A DNA stretch of 64,000 nucleotides from Tannerella serpentiformis. GTDB lineage: Bacteria; Bacteroidota; Bacteroidia; Bacteroidales; Tannerellaceae. Both the position numbers and the translations under genes were made by a program. The notes below the pieces were generated by a model that was not told the origin of the DNA, did no database searches, and saw only the letters and a program-made list of their open reading frames with translations. Shown piece after piece: positions 52,293-60,580 of this stretch (position 1 is the first letter of the stretch; each line of letters begins with the position of its first letter). The stretch is from NCBI RefSeq assembly GCF_003033925.1, contig NZ_CP028365.1, positions 1 through 64,000 on the forward strand, written 5' to 3'.

Positions 52293-54587
52293 TTAATCCT
52301 TGACTGGCGTGAGTCGTGCGTATTTGAGGAGTAGCGAGCGGCGGCCGGAGTATTCAAAGTCGACGGTGACTTTGGCGTTGCCGCCTTCGCCCTCGAGGGT
52401 GACGATGGTGCCGGTGCCGAAGAGGTCGTGACGGACGGTGTCGCCCGTGTGTAAGTCGCCGATGGCGTCCACCTGCTGCGGTGCAGGCTGATGGACGTCC
52501 GTGGGTAGTCGCCGGAAGCGCGCCGAGGGACGGTCGGAGGTGGCCGAGGTGGCGGTGGTGACTAACGGACGCGTGGCAGCGGGACGCGACGGCGTGGCCG
52601 GTCGGGCCATCAGCGAGGGATCGTCCGGGCGGATGAGGAGCGTGGGGTCGATGTCGTCGAGGAAGTGGCTCGGCGTGCAGGAGTGATTCATGCCGTTGCG
52701 GAAGCGCGTCTTGGCGTAGGTGATGAGGCAGTGGCGGCGGGCGCGGGTGAGGGCCACGTAGAAGAGTCGCCGCTCCTCCTCGATGGCGCGCGGGCTATCC
52801 ATCGCCATCTGTGAGGGGAAGAGGTTCTCCTCCATGCCGGCGATGATGACGTTGTCGAACTCCAGTCCCTTGGCCGCGTGGACGGTCATGAGCGTGACGC
52901 GGTCGGCGGACTCGTCTTGCTTCTCGTCCTGATCGGTGAGGAGCGACACCTCGCGGAGAAAGTCGGAGAGCAGCAGCTCGTCGGCGCCTTCTTCACGGTT
53001 TCTTTCGACGAAAATGCGGACGGCCTTGAGCACCTCCTGCATGTTCTCCTGCCGTGCGACACCCTCCACGGAGCGGTCTTGGAAGAGTTCTGCGGCGATA
53101 CCGCTGCGCTTGACGATCAGCTCGGCCATCTCCACGGCTTGCAGGTTGTCGTTCTCAGTGCGTAGCTCCTGAATCAGGCCGTGGAAGGCGCTGAGCTTGC
53201 GCAGTGTGCCTTGGTTGACCGACAGCGCATAGGCCGCAGGGTCGCTCACGACGGCCCAGAGGCTGACGCCGTGTTCGGTGGCGGCGCGCATGAGCTTCGC
53301 GACGGTCGTCTCGCCGATGCCGCGCGCGGGATAGTTGATGATGCGCTTGAGCGCCTCCTCGTCGTCGGGGTTGACGATGACGCGGAAGTAGGCGATGATG
53401 TCCTTCACCTCCTTGCGCTGGTAGAACGACTGTCCGCCATAGACGCGATAGGCGATCCCCTTCTTCCGCAACGCCTCCTCAAGGACGCGCGACTGGGCGT
53501 TGGTGCGATAGAGCACGGCGAACTCCGACAGCGGACTATCGCCAGCCCGCTGCAGCTCCGTGATCTGCGAGGCGATGAGGTAGGCCTCCTCGTAGTCGGT
53601 GTATGACGACAGTACGCGGATCTTGCTGCCGGCCTCGTTCTCGGAATAGACGTTCTTGGGGATCCGTCCCTTGTTTTTATCGATGAGGCTGTTGGCCGCC
53701 TCAACGATGTTGCGCGTAGAGCGGTAGTTGCGTTCGAGCTTGAAGAGGCGATACTCCGGATAGGTGTCTTTGAAGCGCAGCATGTTGTCGATGTTGGCGC
53801 CGCGGAAGGAGTAGATGCTCTGCGCGTCGTCGCCCACGACGCAGATGTGGCGGTGCTTCTCGCAGAGGCGATTGACGATCATATGCTGCGCCAGGTTCGT
53901 GTCCTGATACTCGTCCACAAGCACGAACCGGAAGTGCCGTTGATAACGATCCAGCACCTCGGCGTGGTCGCGAAAGAGAATGTTCGTCTGGAGCAGCAGC
54001 TCGTCGAAATCCATCGCCTCGGCCTGCCGGCAACGGTTCTGATAGCGGGCGTAGATCTCGCGGATGAGAGGCACGCGGCACCGGGCGTCGTACTCCACCT
54101 GCTCCCTATTCCGACCGTAGGCCTCGGCCGTGACGAGGGCGTTCTTGGCGTTCGAGATGCGGCTTTGCACAAGCCCCGGGCGATACGTTTTCTCATCCAG
54201 CTGCATTTCGCGGAGGATGCTGCGGATCAGGTTGCGCGAGTCGGCGGCGTCGTAGATGGTGAAGTCCGGGTTGTAGTCCACATACTCCGCCTCTTCGCGC
54301 AGGATGCGGTAGAAGATGGAGTGGAACGTGCCGGCCCAAAGCTGACGCACGGTGCGTTCGTTTGTCAGGGCGGCGATGCGGTCCTTCATCTCGCGTGCGG
54401 CCTTGTTCGTAAAGGTCAGGGCCAGGATGCGGTGCGGCTCGTAGCCACGGCTGAGTAGGTAGGTGATCTTGTACGTCAGCACGCGCGTCTTGCCCGACCC
54501 CGCGCCGGCCACAACCATCGACGGGCCGTCGTTGTAGAGCACCACTTCGCGCTGTGCATCGTTAAGTTCATCGAGTATAGAAAGCAT
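52293..54587 (-). CDS. ATP-dependent DNA helicase, PcrA/UvrD type
   Basis: A 764-residue superfamily 1A helicase. Motif Ia-VI are easily seen: Walker A AGAGSGKT at 27-34, VDEYQDTN, GDDAQSIYSFRGA, YRSTRNI, VTLMTVHAAKGLEF and VALTRAR. The C-terminal ~90 residues are Pro/Thr/Ser-rich and end with a KYARLTPVKD segment resembling the RNA polymerase-binding tudor-like module of PcrA. It unwinds DNA in repair and replication-transcription conflicts. A -7 element TACCTTTG is 39 bp upstream, with array H just behind it. Confidence 0.95.
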   Translation of the reverse strand: MLSILDELNDAQREVVLYNDGPSMVVAGAGSGKTRVLTYKITYLLSRGYEPHRILALTFTNKAAREMKDRIAALTNERTVRQLWAGTFHSIFYRILREEAEYVDYNPDFTIYDAADSRNLIRSILREMQLDEKTYRPGLVQSRISNAKNALVTAEAYGRNREQVEYDARCRVPLIREIYARYQNRCRQAEAMDFDELLLQTNILFRDHAEVLDRYQRHFRFVLVDEYQDTNLAQHMIVNRLCEKHRHICVVGDDAQSIYSFRGANIDNMLRFKDTYPEYRLFKLERNYRSTRNIVEAANSLIDKNKGRIPKNVYSENEAGSKIRVLSSYTDYEEAYLIASQITELQRAGDSPLSEFAVLYRTNAQSRVLEEALRKKGIAYRVYGGQSFYQRKEVKDIIAYFRVIVNPDDEEALKRIINYPARGIGETTVAKLMRAATEHGVSLWAVVSDPAAYALSVNQGTLRKLSAFHGLIQELRTENDNLQAVEMAELIVKRSGIAAELFQDRSVEGVARQENMQEVLKAVRIFVERNREEGADELLLSDFLREVSLLTDQDEKQDESADRVTLMTVHAAKGLEFDNVIIAGMEENLFPSQMAMDSPRAIEEERRLFYVALTRARRHCLITYAKTRFRNGMNHSCTPSHFLDDIDPTLLIRPDDPSLMARPATPSRPAATRPLVTTATSATSDRPSARFRRLPTDVHQPAPQQVDAIGDLHTGDTVRHDLFGTGTIVTLEGEGGNAKVTVDFEYSGRRSLLLKYARLTPVKD

Positions 54588-54625
54588 TGTTGGCTATATG
54601 TTATACCTGTTTTATTGTCGGCCGG

Positions 54626-54633
54626 CAAAGGTA
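54626..54633 (-). promoter_or_regulatory. -7 element TACCTTTG for the helicase gene
   Basis: Perfect TAnnTTTG match on the minus strand, 39 bp before the start codon and directly beside array H. Confidence 0.5.
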
Positions 54634-54660
54634 GAAGAGGGATGAATATGCGTATTCCGG

Positions 54661-55062
54661 CCAACACCCCGTCGGGGGCTAAAACGCGCCGCCTTTTGCA
54701 GGCCAACACCCCGTCGAGGTCAAAAACACGCCGCCTTTTGCACACCAACACCCCGTCGGGGCCCAAAACGTGCCGCCTTTTGCAGGCCAACACCCCGTCG
54801 GGGTCAAAAACACGGCCCGTTTTGCAGGCCAACACCCCGTCGGGCACTAAAACGCGCCGCCTTTTGCACACCAACACCCCGTCGGACACTAAAACGCGCC
54901 GCCTTTTGCACACCAACACCCCGTCGGGGTCAAAAACACGCCGCCTTTTGCACACCAACACCCCGTCGGACACTAAAACACGCCGCCTTTTGCACACCAA
55001 CACCCCGTCGGGCACTAAAACACGCCGCCTTTTGCACACCAACACCCCGTCGGGCACAAAAA
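54661..55062. repeat. Intergenic array H: about 9.6 units of 42 bp
   Basis: Units CCAACACCCCGTCGGGGTCA followed by AAAACACGCCGCCTTTTGCA repeat every 42 bp. ACCCCGTCGGGGT is a 6-1-6 palindrome. Units are well conserved. Because 42 is divisible by three, both strands carry open 14-residue-period frames that are not genes. Confidence 0.9.
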
Positions 55063-55117
55063 CGGATTGTCTCAGGTATCCGCCCCGTCCCACAGGGTAT
55101 CCATCCGCGAAACACAA

Positions 55118-55165
55118 AGCCGCCGAACGAATGGGGGATTGCTCCCCACAGTCCGTCCGGCGGCC
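55118..55165 (-). terminator. Inverted repeat between array H and mazF
   Basis: GCCGCCG (55119-55125) pairs with CGGCGGC (55158-55164); an inner GGGGA/TCCCC adds a second stem. On the minus strand a TTTGTGTTT follows, so it may terminate the mazEF transcript. Confidence 0.5.
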
Positions 55166-55208
55166 TTCAGTGCTTACCTGTTTCGCGAAGCGGGGGGTAC
55201 ACCTCGCT

Positions 55209-55535
55209 CTATACGCAAAACATCTGATTGAACACGCTTCGCAGATCGCTTATTTCCGATTCATCCAACATGCCAATCTTCTCTTTCAATCGGCTTTTAT
55301 CAATGGCTCGCAACTGGTCCGTTGCAATCTCTCCGTCACGCTCTGCAATGAAGCAGTGGACGCGGTACGGATACTCCCTGATCGTTGAAGTCACGGGGGC
55401 GATGATGACTGTCGCTAAATGGGCATTCAGCTCCTCTGGGCTGACCACGACGCACGGACGAGTCTTATTCATCTCGCCCCCGCGCGTTGGATCAAGTTCG
55501 ACCCAATAAACGCTGAACTGTTCTACCACGTCCAT
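55209..55535 (-). CDS. mazF: MazF/PemK-type toxin endoribonuclease
   Basis: A 108-residue PemK-like protein. It has the conserved FSVYWVELDPTRGGEMNKTR start, where the Arg contacts RNA, then PCVVVSPEELN, a catalytic-type Thr/Ser in APVTSTIREYPYRV, and ATDQLRAIDKSRL near the end. MazF cleaves mRNA at short sites and arrests growth unless bound by antitoxin. Its start overlaps the end of the antitoxin gene by 13 bp, a typical translationally coupled arrangement. All functional residues appear intact. Confidence 0.88.
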   Translation of the reverse strand: MDVVEQFSVYWVELDPTRGGEMNKTRPCVVVSPEELNAHLATVIIAPVTSTIREYPYRVHCFIAERDGEIATDQLRAIDKSRLKEKIGMLDESEISDLRSVFNQMFCV

Positions 55536-55771
55536 TCTGGTACGGTCTCCTCGCTAAGCGTGTCCTGAAAAAACAACTTGTCGTCACCGCGTGCATGCGC
55601 CTTTCGCGCTGCATCGGCCCAACCCTGTCTGGGGGAGGCCTCGATCACAATGCGCCTATCTACAATGCGCATCTTGACAGCGTCTCGAATAGACAGGTTC
55701 ATCTCACGCAAAATCTCTGCAGGAAGAATAATTCCCCCACGGTCTCCGATCTGAATGATATTCGCTTCCAT
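55523..55771 (-). CDS. mazE: MazE/AbrB-type antitoxin
   Basis: An 82-residue protein. The N-terminal swapped-hairpin AbrB domain (ANIIQIGDRGGIILPAEILR) binds DNA, and an acidic, Trp-containing tail (about FFQDTLSEETVPEW) would wrap MazF. The GDRGGI variant is unlike the usual GNSQGIR/GNSRGIR. It is the first gene of the two-gene operon and probably autoregulated. A free-standing system next to lpdA, with array H beyond. Confidence 0.85.
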   Translation of the reverse strand: MEANIIQIGDRGGIILPAEILREMNLSIRDAVKMRIVDRRIVIEASPRQGWADAARKAHARGDDKLFFQDTLSEETVPEWTW

Positions 55772-55861
55772 CTGTTATCGTAGTTAATGATGCATGATTC
55801 GCCGGTTGCCCGGATTCATAATTCCCAATCGACCATTGACAAGTCTCGAGTCAGCGATCGT

Positions 55862-57226
55862 TCAATGGATCGTAAACAGCGTCTCCTTGAAGATCTCGGA
55901 CACCGTGGGGTGCGGGAAGATGACGCGTTGCAACTCGGCGATCGTCATGCCCTGGGTGATGGCCATCGATGCGCCGAAGATCATCTCACTGCACGGGTTG
56001 CCCAGCATGTGCACGCCCAGCACGGTGCGCTTCTCCGGATCATAGATCACCTTGCAGAGCCCGTTGGCACCTTCGTTTTCGGCGACAAATCGGCCAGAAA
56101 AGGCCATCGGCAACTTTGCCACAGCGTAGCGCTTGCCACTCTTCTCGGCCTGCTCTTCGGTCAGGCCCACGCCAGCCACCTCGGGGTTGGTGTAGACCAC
56201 GCCCGGAACGGCGTCGTAACGCATCTCGTCCGGCGTGCCGGTCAGGTTGTTCACCACCACTTCGCCCTCGCGGCTGGCGGTGTGTGCCAGCATGGAGAAG
56301 CCGTTGATGTCGCCCGCGGCGAAGACATTCGGCACATTCGTGCGCAGCTGCGCGTCCGTCTTGACGGCGCCGCGCACCGTCTCCACGCCGATCGTCTCCA
56401 GTCCGAGATTGGCCGTCACGGCGCGGCGGCCTACGCTCATGAGGATCTTCTCGCCCGTGACCGAGGCCGTGTTGCCCTCTGCGTCGACATAGATCACCTC
56501 ATTACCGCGCACCTCCGTCACCTTGCAAGAGAGTCGGAATTGGATGCCACGCTTGGCGTACACCTCGCGCAGCATGACGCTCACTTCACCGTCCAGTCCA
56601 CCGAGGATCTCGGGCAGCATCTCCACGACGGTCACCTCCGTGCCGAGGCTATTGTAGAAGCTGGCGAACTCCATGCCGATCACGCCGCCGCCGATGATGA
56701 CGATCGACTGGGGGCGCTCCTTGAGTGCCAGTATTTCGCGGTTGGTTACGATCACGTCACCCGCCTCGGGTACGCCGGGAATGGGCGGCACGAAGGCCTC
56801 GGAACCGGTGCAGAGCAAGAGGTTCTTCGCCTCGTACGCCTCGCCGTTGCACGCGATGGTCAGCGTGCCGTCTTCCTTCCGGCCTGTGATGCGCGCCTCG
56901 CCCTTGACGACATTCACGCCGTGCGCCTTCATCGAGGCACCGATACCAGCCACGAGTTTGCGCACGACCTTGTTCTTGCGGGCCACGATCTTGCCGTAGT
57001 CAAACGCAGCGCCCTCGGTCGTGACGCCATACTTGTCGCCGTGGCGGGCGTAGTCGTACACCTTGGCGCTGTAGAGCAGCGTCTTCGTGGGCACGCAGCC
57101 CTCGTTGAGGCAGACGCCGCCGAGGTTGTTCTTCTCAAAGAGCGTTACGCTCAATCCTTTCGCTCCGGCGCGCTCGGCAGCCACATAGCCGGCCGGCCCG
57201 CCTCCAATGATTGCTAAATCAGTCAT
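55862..57226 (-). CDS. lpdA: Dihydrolipoyl dehydrogenase
   Basis: A 454-residue FAD-dependent disulfide oxidoreductase. FAD-binding GGGPAGYVAA at the start, redox cysteines in GGVCLNEGCVPTK (residues 36-48), the NAD-binding IIGGGVIGMEFASF and the C-terminal His-Glu in FPHPTVSE. It reoxidises lipoyl groups and likely serves as L-protein for the glycine cleavage system (gcvP at 19443) and 2-oxoacid dehydrogenases. It follows metY by 28 bp on the same strand and may be co-transcribed with it. No anomaly. Confidence 0.95.
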   Translation of the reverse strand: MTDLAIIGGGPAGYVAAERAGAKGLSVTLFEKNNLGGVCLNEGCVPTKTLLYSAKVYDYARHGDKYGVTTEGAAFDYGKIVARKNKVVRKLVAGIGASMKAHGVNVVKGEARITGRKEDGTLTIACNGEAYEAKNLLLCTGSEAFVPPIPGVPEAGDVIVTNREILALKERPQSIVIIGGGVIGMEFASFYNSLGTEVTVVEMLPEILGGLDGEVSVMLREVYAKRGIQFRLSCKVTEVRGNEVIYVDAEGNTASVTGEKILMSVGRRAVTANLGLETIGVETVRGAVKTDAQLRTNVPNVFAAGDINGFSMLAHTASREGEVVVNNLTGTPDEMRYDAVPGVVYTNPEVAGVGLTEEQAEKSGKRYAVAKLPMAFSGRFVAENEGANGLCKVIYDPEKRTVLGVHMLGNPCSEMIFGASMAITQGMTIAELQRVIFPHPTVSEIFKETLFTIH

Positions 57227-57254
57227 GATTCTTTTCTATTGTAGTTATAAGTGG

Positions 57255-58538
57255 TTATGCGTGTTCAAGCGCCTGCTCCACGTCGGCCAGGATGTCCTCG
57301 ATGTCTTCGATACCGACGGAGAAGCGGATCAGATCCGGAGCCACACCGGCGGCCTTCAGTTGCTCGTCGGTCAACTGGCGATGCGTGTGGCTCGCGGGAT
57401 GGAGCACCGACGAACGCGCGTCGGCTACGTGGGTAACGATGGCCACCATCCGCAGGGCATCCATGAACCGGACAGCCTGCTCGCGTCCGCCCTTCAAGCC
57501 GAGCGTCAGCACGCCACACGTGCCGTTGGGCAGGTACTTCTGCGCCGCCGCGTAATGCTTATCGCCCTTCAGGCCGGGGTAATGCACCCATGCCACCTTC
57601 GGGTGTTGGCTGAGGTATTCGGCTACGGACAACGCATTGGCGCAGTGGCGCGGCACACGCAGGTGCAGCGTTTCGAGGCCGAGGTTCAGCAGGAAGGCGT
57701 TCATCGGCGCAGGGATGGCGCCGAGGTCGCGCATGAGCTGTACCACCGCCTTGGTGATGTAGGCTGCGCTGCCGAACCGTTGCGTGTAGACGATGCCGTG
57801 GTAGGAGGCGTCAGGGGTGGTGAGGCCGGGAAACTTCTCCGCGTGCGCCTCCCAGTCGAAGCGGCCGCTGTCGACGATAGCGCCGCCCACAGACGTCGCG
57901 TGGCCGTCCATGTACTTCGTCGTGGAGTGGATCACGATGTCGGCACCCCATTCGAAGGGTCGGCAGTTGATGGGCGTGGCGAAAGTGTTGTCCACGATGA
58001 GCGGCACGCCGTGGCGGTGGGCTATGCGGGCAAACTTCTCGATGTCCAACACCGCGCAGGCAGGGTTAGCGATGGTCTCGCCGAAGACGGCCTTCGTGTT
58101 CGGTCGGAAGGCGCGGTCGATCTCCTCCTCTGGTGCGTCTTGGTCGACGAAGGTGAAGTCGATCTGCATGCGCTTCATCGTCACGGCGAAGAGGTTGAAC
58201 GTGCCGCCGTAGATCTCCGAGGCGCAGACGACATGGTCGCCCGCGCTGCAGAGGTTCAGTATGGCGTAAAACGAAGCCGTCTGGCCCGATGCGGTGAGCA
58301 GGGCTGCTACGCCGCCTTCGAGTGCGGCGATCTTGGCCGCCACGGTGTCGTTCGTCGGGTTTTGCAGCCGGGTGTAGAAGTATCCGGACGCCTCGAGGTC
58401 GAAGAGTCGCCCCATCTCGTCGCTTGATTCGTACTTGAACGTGGTGCTCTGATAGATCGGCATCACACGCGGCTCACCGTTCTTCGGCTGCCAGCCGCCT
58501 TGCACACACAGTGTGCCTCGCTTCATTGATTGCTTCAT
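57255..58538 (-). CDS. metY: O-acetylhomoserine sulfhydrylase
   Basis: A 427-residue PLP enzyme of the Cys/Met metabolism family. A GVAALLTASGQTASFYAI segment binds the cofactor phosphate, and the PLP lysine sits in HSTTKYMDGHATSVGG (about residue 207). The length and YQSTTFKYESSDEMG start fit O-acetylhomoserine/O-acetylserine sulfhydrylases, which make homocysteine from sulfide. A -7 element TACTTTTG lies 39 bp upstream. Array I begins about 110 bp upstream of the start. lpdA follows. Confidence 0.93.
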   Translation of the reverse strand: MKQSMKRGTLCVQGGWQPKNGEPRVMPIYQSTTFKYESSDEMGRLFDLEASGYFYTRLQNPTNDTVAAKIAALEGGVAALLTASGQTASFYAILNLCSAGDHVVCASEIYGGTFNLFAVTMKRMQIDFTFVDQDAPEEEIDRAFRPNTKAVFGETIANPACAVLDIEKFARIAHRHGVPLIVDNTFATPINCRPFEWGADIVIHSTTKYMDGHATSVGGAIVDSGRFDWEAHAEKFPGLTTPDASYHGIVYTQRFGSAAYITKAVVQLMRDLGAIPAPMNAFLLNLGLETLHLRVPRHCANALSVAEYLSQHPKVAWVHYPGLKGDKHYAAAQKYLPNGTCGVLTLGLKGGREQAVRFMDALRMVAIVTHVADARSSVLHPASHTHRQLTDEQLKAAGVAPDLIRFSVGIEDIEDILADVEQALEHA

Positions 58539-58576
58539 GTGTTATTGTAGTGTACTGTTTTTACTTATCGCGGCGG

Positions 58577-58584
58577 CAAAAGTA
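58577..58584 (-). promoter_or_regulatory. -7 element TACTTTTG for metY
   Basis: Perfect TAnnTTTG match on the minus strand, 39 bp before the start codon. Confidence 0.5.
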
Positions 58585-58646
58585 GACCGATAAAGAGGCT
58601 GCACAACCGCCGGGCGTGGCAGGCGTCATGTAGGCCCGACCCCACC

Positions 58647-58946
58647 CGTGCGACACGATGACACTTCTCTGAACTTTTAGGCCTTATCGTGCGACACGAT
58701 AGCACTTCTCGGAACTTTTAGGCCTCATCGTGCGACACGATAGCGTCTCAATGGCCATTTAGGTCCCGTCGTGTGACACGATGGCACCTCTCGGAACTTT
58801 TAGGCCCCACCCGTGCGACACGATAGCACTTCTCTGAACTTTTAGGCCCTATTGTGCGACACGATGGCACTTCTCTGAACTTTTAGGCCCTATCGTGCGA
58901 CACGATGGCAGCTCTCTGAACTTTTAGGCCCTACCCGTGCGACACA
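58647..58946. repeat. Intergenic array I: about 7 units of 41-42 bp
   Basis: Units CGTGCGACACGATAGCACTT followed by CTCGGAACTTTTAGGCCTCAT recur every 41-42 bp. ATCGTGCGACACGAT is a 6-3-6 palindrome crossing the unit boundary. One variant reads CGTGTGACACGAT. The array lies between metY and creD; a copy of the GC-rich dispersed repeat follows at 58970-59005. Confidence 0.85.
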
Positions 58947-59007
58947 ACAGGTCGCCCTCCCCTGTGAGTCCGGCCAAACTTTGCCGGGGGCCGTAGCCCC
59001 CTCCCTG

Positions 59008-60345
59008 TTATGCTGCGTCTCGCCCGCTCCAGTCGATCTTTTGCGACACATACATGATCACCGCCAGGATGACGAACAGCCCCACGCTGCCGGCCAAGAG
59101 GGCGTACGACTCCATGCCGATCAGCACGTAGACATAGACGTAAAGCCCTGCCAGCAGTCCACCGATGGCCATCGCCGTACGCCGGAGCTTGAGCACACCG
59201 GCCATGTAGCACGTGATCAGACTGACGGTCATCACCGCGGCAATGAGGTAGGCGAGGCCGAAGCTGGTATGCTCCGAGATGGAGAGCAGCAGCGAATAGA
59301 AGAGGCTCAGGGCAAGCCCGACGAGCAGGTATTGAAGCGGGTGGATGTGGCGCCGCTGCAACACCTCCACGAAGAAGCAGACGACGAACGTGAGCACGAT
59401 GATGAGGATGGCGTACTTCACCGAACGCATCGACTGCTGGTAGCGCTTCACGGGTTGCAGCACATCGACGCCGAACACGGACTCCTCGATCGCCTCCTGA
59501 CGATCGCTGCCCGTGAGCACCTGCGGATAGTTGCGGTTGAGGTGCATCACCTTCCAGTCGCAGACGAAGCCGCTGTCCGTCACCTGACGATTGGCGGGCA
59601 GGAAGGCGCCCGTGAAGCTCGGCGTGCGACAGTTCGACCGCAGGGCGATCGTCGTCGTCTTGCCCACGGGCGCGAAGTAGAGCGATCCGGAGCCTTTCAG
59701 CGCGAGTCGGATGCGGAACGACACCGTGCGACCCCCGGCCAACGGCAGCGCGTTCACACGACACGACACGCCCGAGGTGAGCAGTTGGTAGTGCAGTATG
59801 CCGGGGTCGAGCGTCTTCTGTGTCGAGCCCCACTCCACGGCCACGGGCTCGCTGATGCCGCGCAGGTCGGAGAGGCCAAGGTTCAGCATGGCACCTTCCA
59901 GCGGAAAGTCCGGATCGCCCGGGCGCAGCGGCACATCGGGCGGAAGGACGAAGGTGCCGCGTAGCTCCATCGTGGATCGATAGACGACGGCCTCGTAGAT
60001 ACCGCGCCGCAGCTCCTCCGTGCGCACGTCGCCGATGATATCGAGCGAATCGGGCAGGATGTTCACCAACTGCACCACGCGCTCCGTGCGCCCCGACTTC
60101 TCGGAGTGTTGCGTGGTATAGTACGGGATGGTCAGCGTCGGGCCGAGGACGGTCTGCGCCCCGCTCCACTTCTGCCCCACCTCTTCGACGGCATTGCCGG
60201 CCGTCCGTTCGCGCTCGTTCATCAGACTTTCGATCAGCATCATCGGGATCATCAGCAGCAGCGTCAGGAAGCCGATCGTAACCACCTTCGCCGCCATCAT
60301 CCGGCGCGGTGTCCACCAAGGTCTATTTTCATTTTTCCAGTTCAT
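59008..60345 (-). CDS. creD: Cell envelope integrity protein CreD
   Basis: A 445-residue inner-membrane protein. An N-terminal membrane helix (VVTIGFLTLLLMIPMMLIES) and an LNERER turn characteristic of CreD are followed by a large periplasmic domain (about 60-300). Six or so C-terminal helices follow (for example ILIIVLTFVVCFFVEVLQRR and YLLVGLALSLFYSLLLSISE). In E. coli, CreD belongs to the CreBC regulon and affects envelope properties. No creBC lies beside it. Standard length. Confidence 0.92.
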   Translation of the reverse strand: MNWKNENRPWWTPRRMMAAKVVTIGFLTLLLMIPMMLIESLMNERERTAGNAVEEVGQKWSGAQTVLGPTLTIPYYTTQHSEKSGRTERVVQLVNILPDSLDIIGDVRTEELRRGIYEAVVYRSTMELRGTFVLPPDVPLRPGDPDFPLEGAMLNLGLSDLRGISEPVAVEWGSTQKTLDPGILHYQLLTSGVSCRVNALPLAGGRTVSFRIRLALKGSGSLYFAPVGKTTTIALRSNCRTPSFTGAFLPANRQVTDSGFVCDWKVMHLNRNYPQVLTGSDRQEAIEESVFGVDVLQPVKRYQQSMRSVKYAILIIVLTFVVCFFVEVLQRRHIHPLQYLLVGLALSLFYSLLLSISEHTSFGLAYLIAAVMTVSLITCYMAGVLKLRRTAMAIGGLLAGLYVYVYVLIGMESYALLAGSVGLFVILAVIMYVSQKIDWSGRDAA

Positions 60346-60477
60346 GTCTATTGTTCCTTCTATTGTATGAATGTGTACGGCATGGAAACGTAATTCGAGG
60401 GCGAATAGTTTACTACCGACAATATGTCAGCCGGATGGGCGTTTGGCAGGGCGTATGCTGTGTGCCTCCACCGTGCC

Positions 60478-60570
60478 GAAGGCGCATAACTACTTCTGAC
60501 TACTTATAACTACCGCGCCGAAGGCGCATAACTACCCGGCCAAAGGCCGATAACTACCGCGCCAAAGGCG
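60478..60570. repeat. Dispersed TAACTAC repeats just before the dxs-like gene
   Basis: Four copies of AAGGCGCATAACTAC or CAAAGGCCGATAACTAC-type elements end 10 bp before the ATG. These must form most of the leader of the gene. Confidence 0.65.
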
Positions 60571-60580
60571 CATAAAAAAT

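Noticed and set aside
54476-55388. Long frames on both strands over array H
   Set aside because: Same cause: 42 bp units keep three frames open. The periodic VFDPDGVLVCKRRR-type product is an artefact.
58931-60319. Long minus-strand frame of about 460 codons over creD
   Set aside because: It is an out-of-frame shadow of creD, rich in Arg, Ala, His and Gly, with no domain resemblance.
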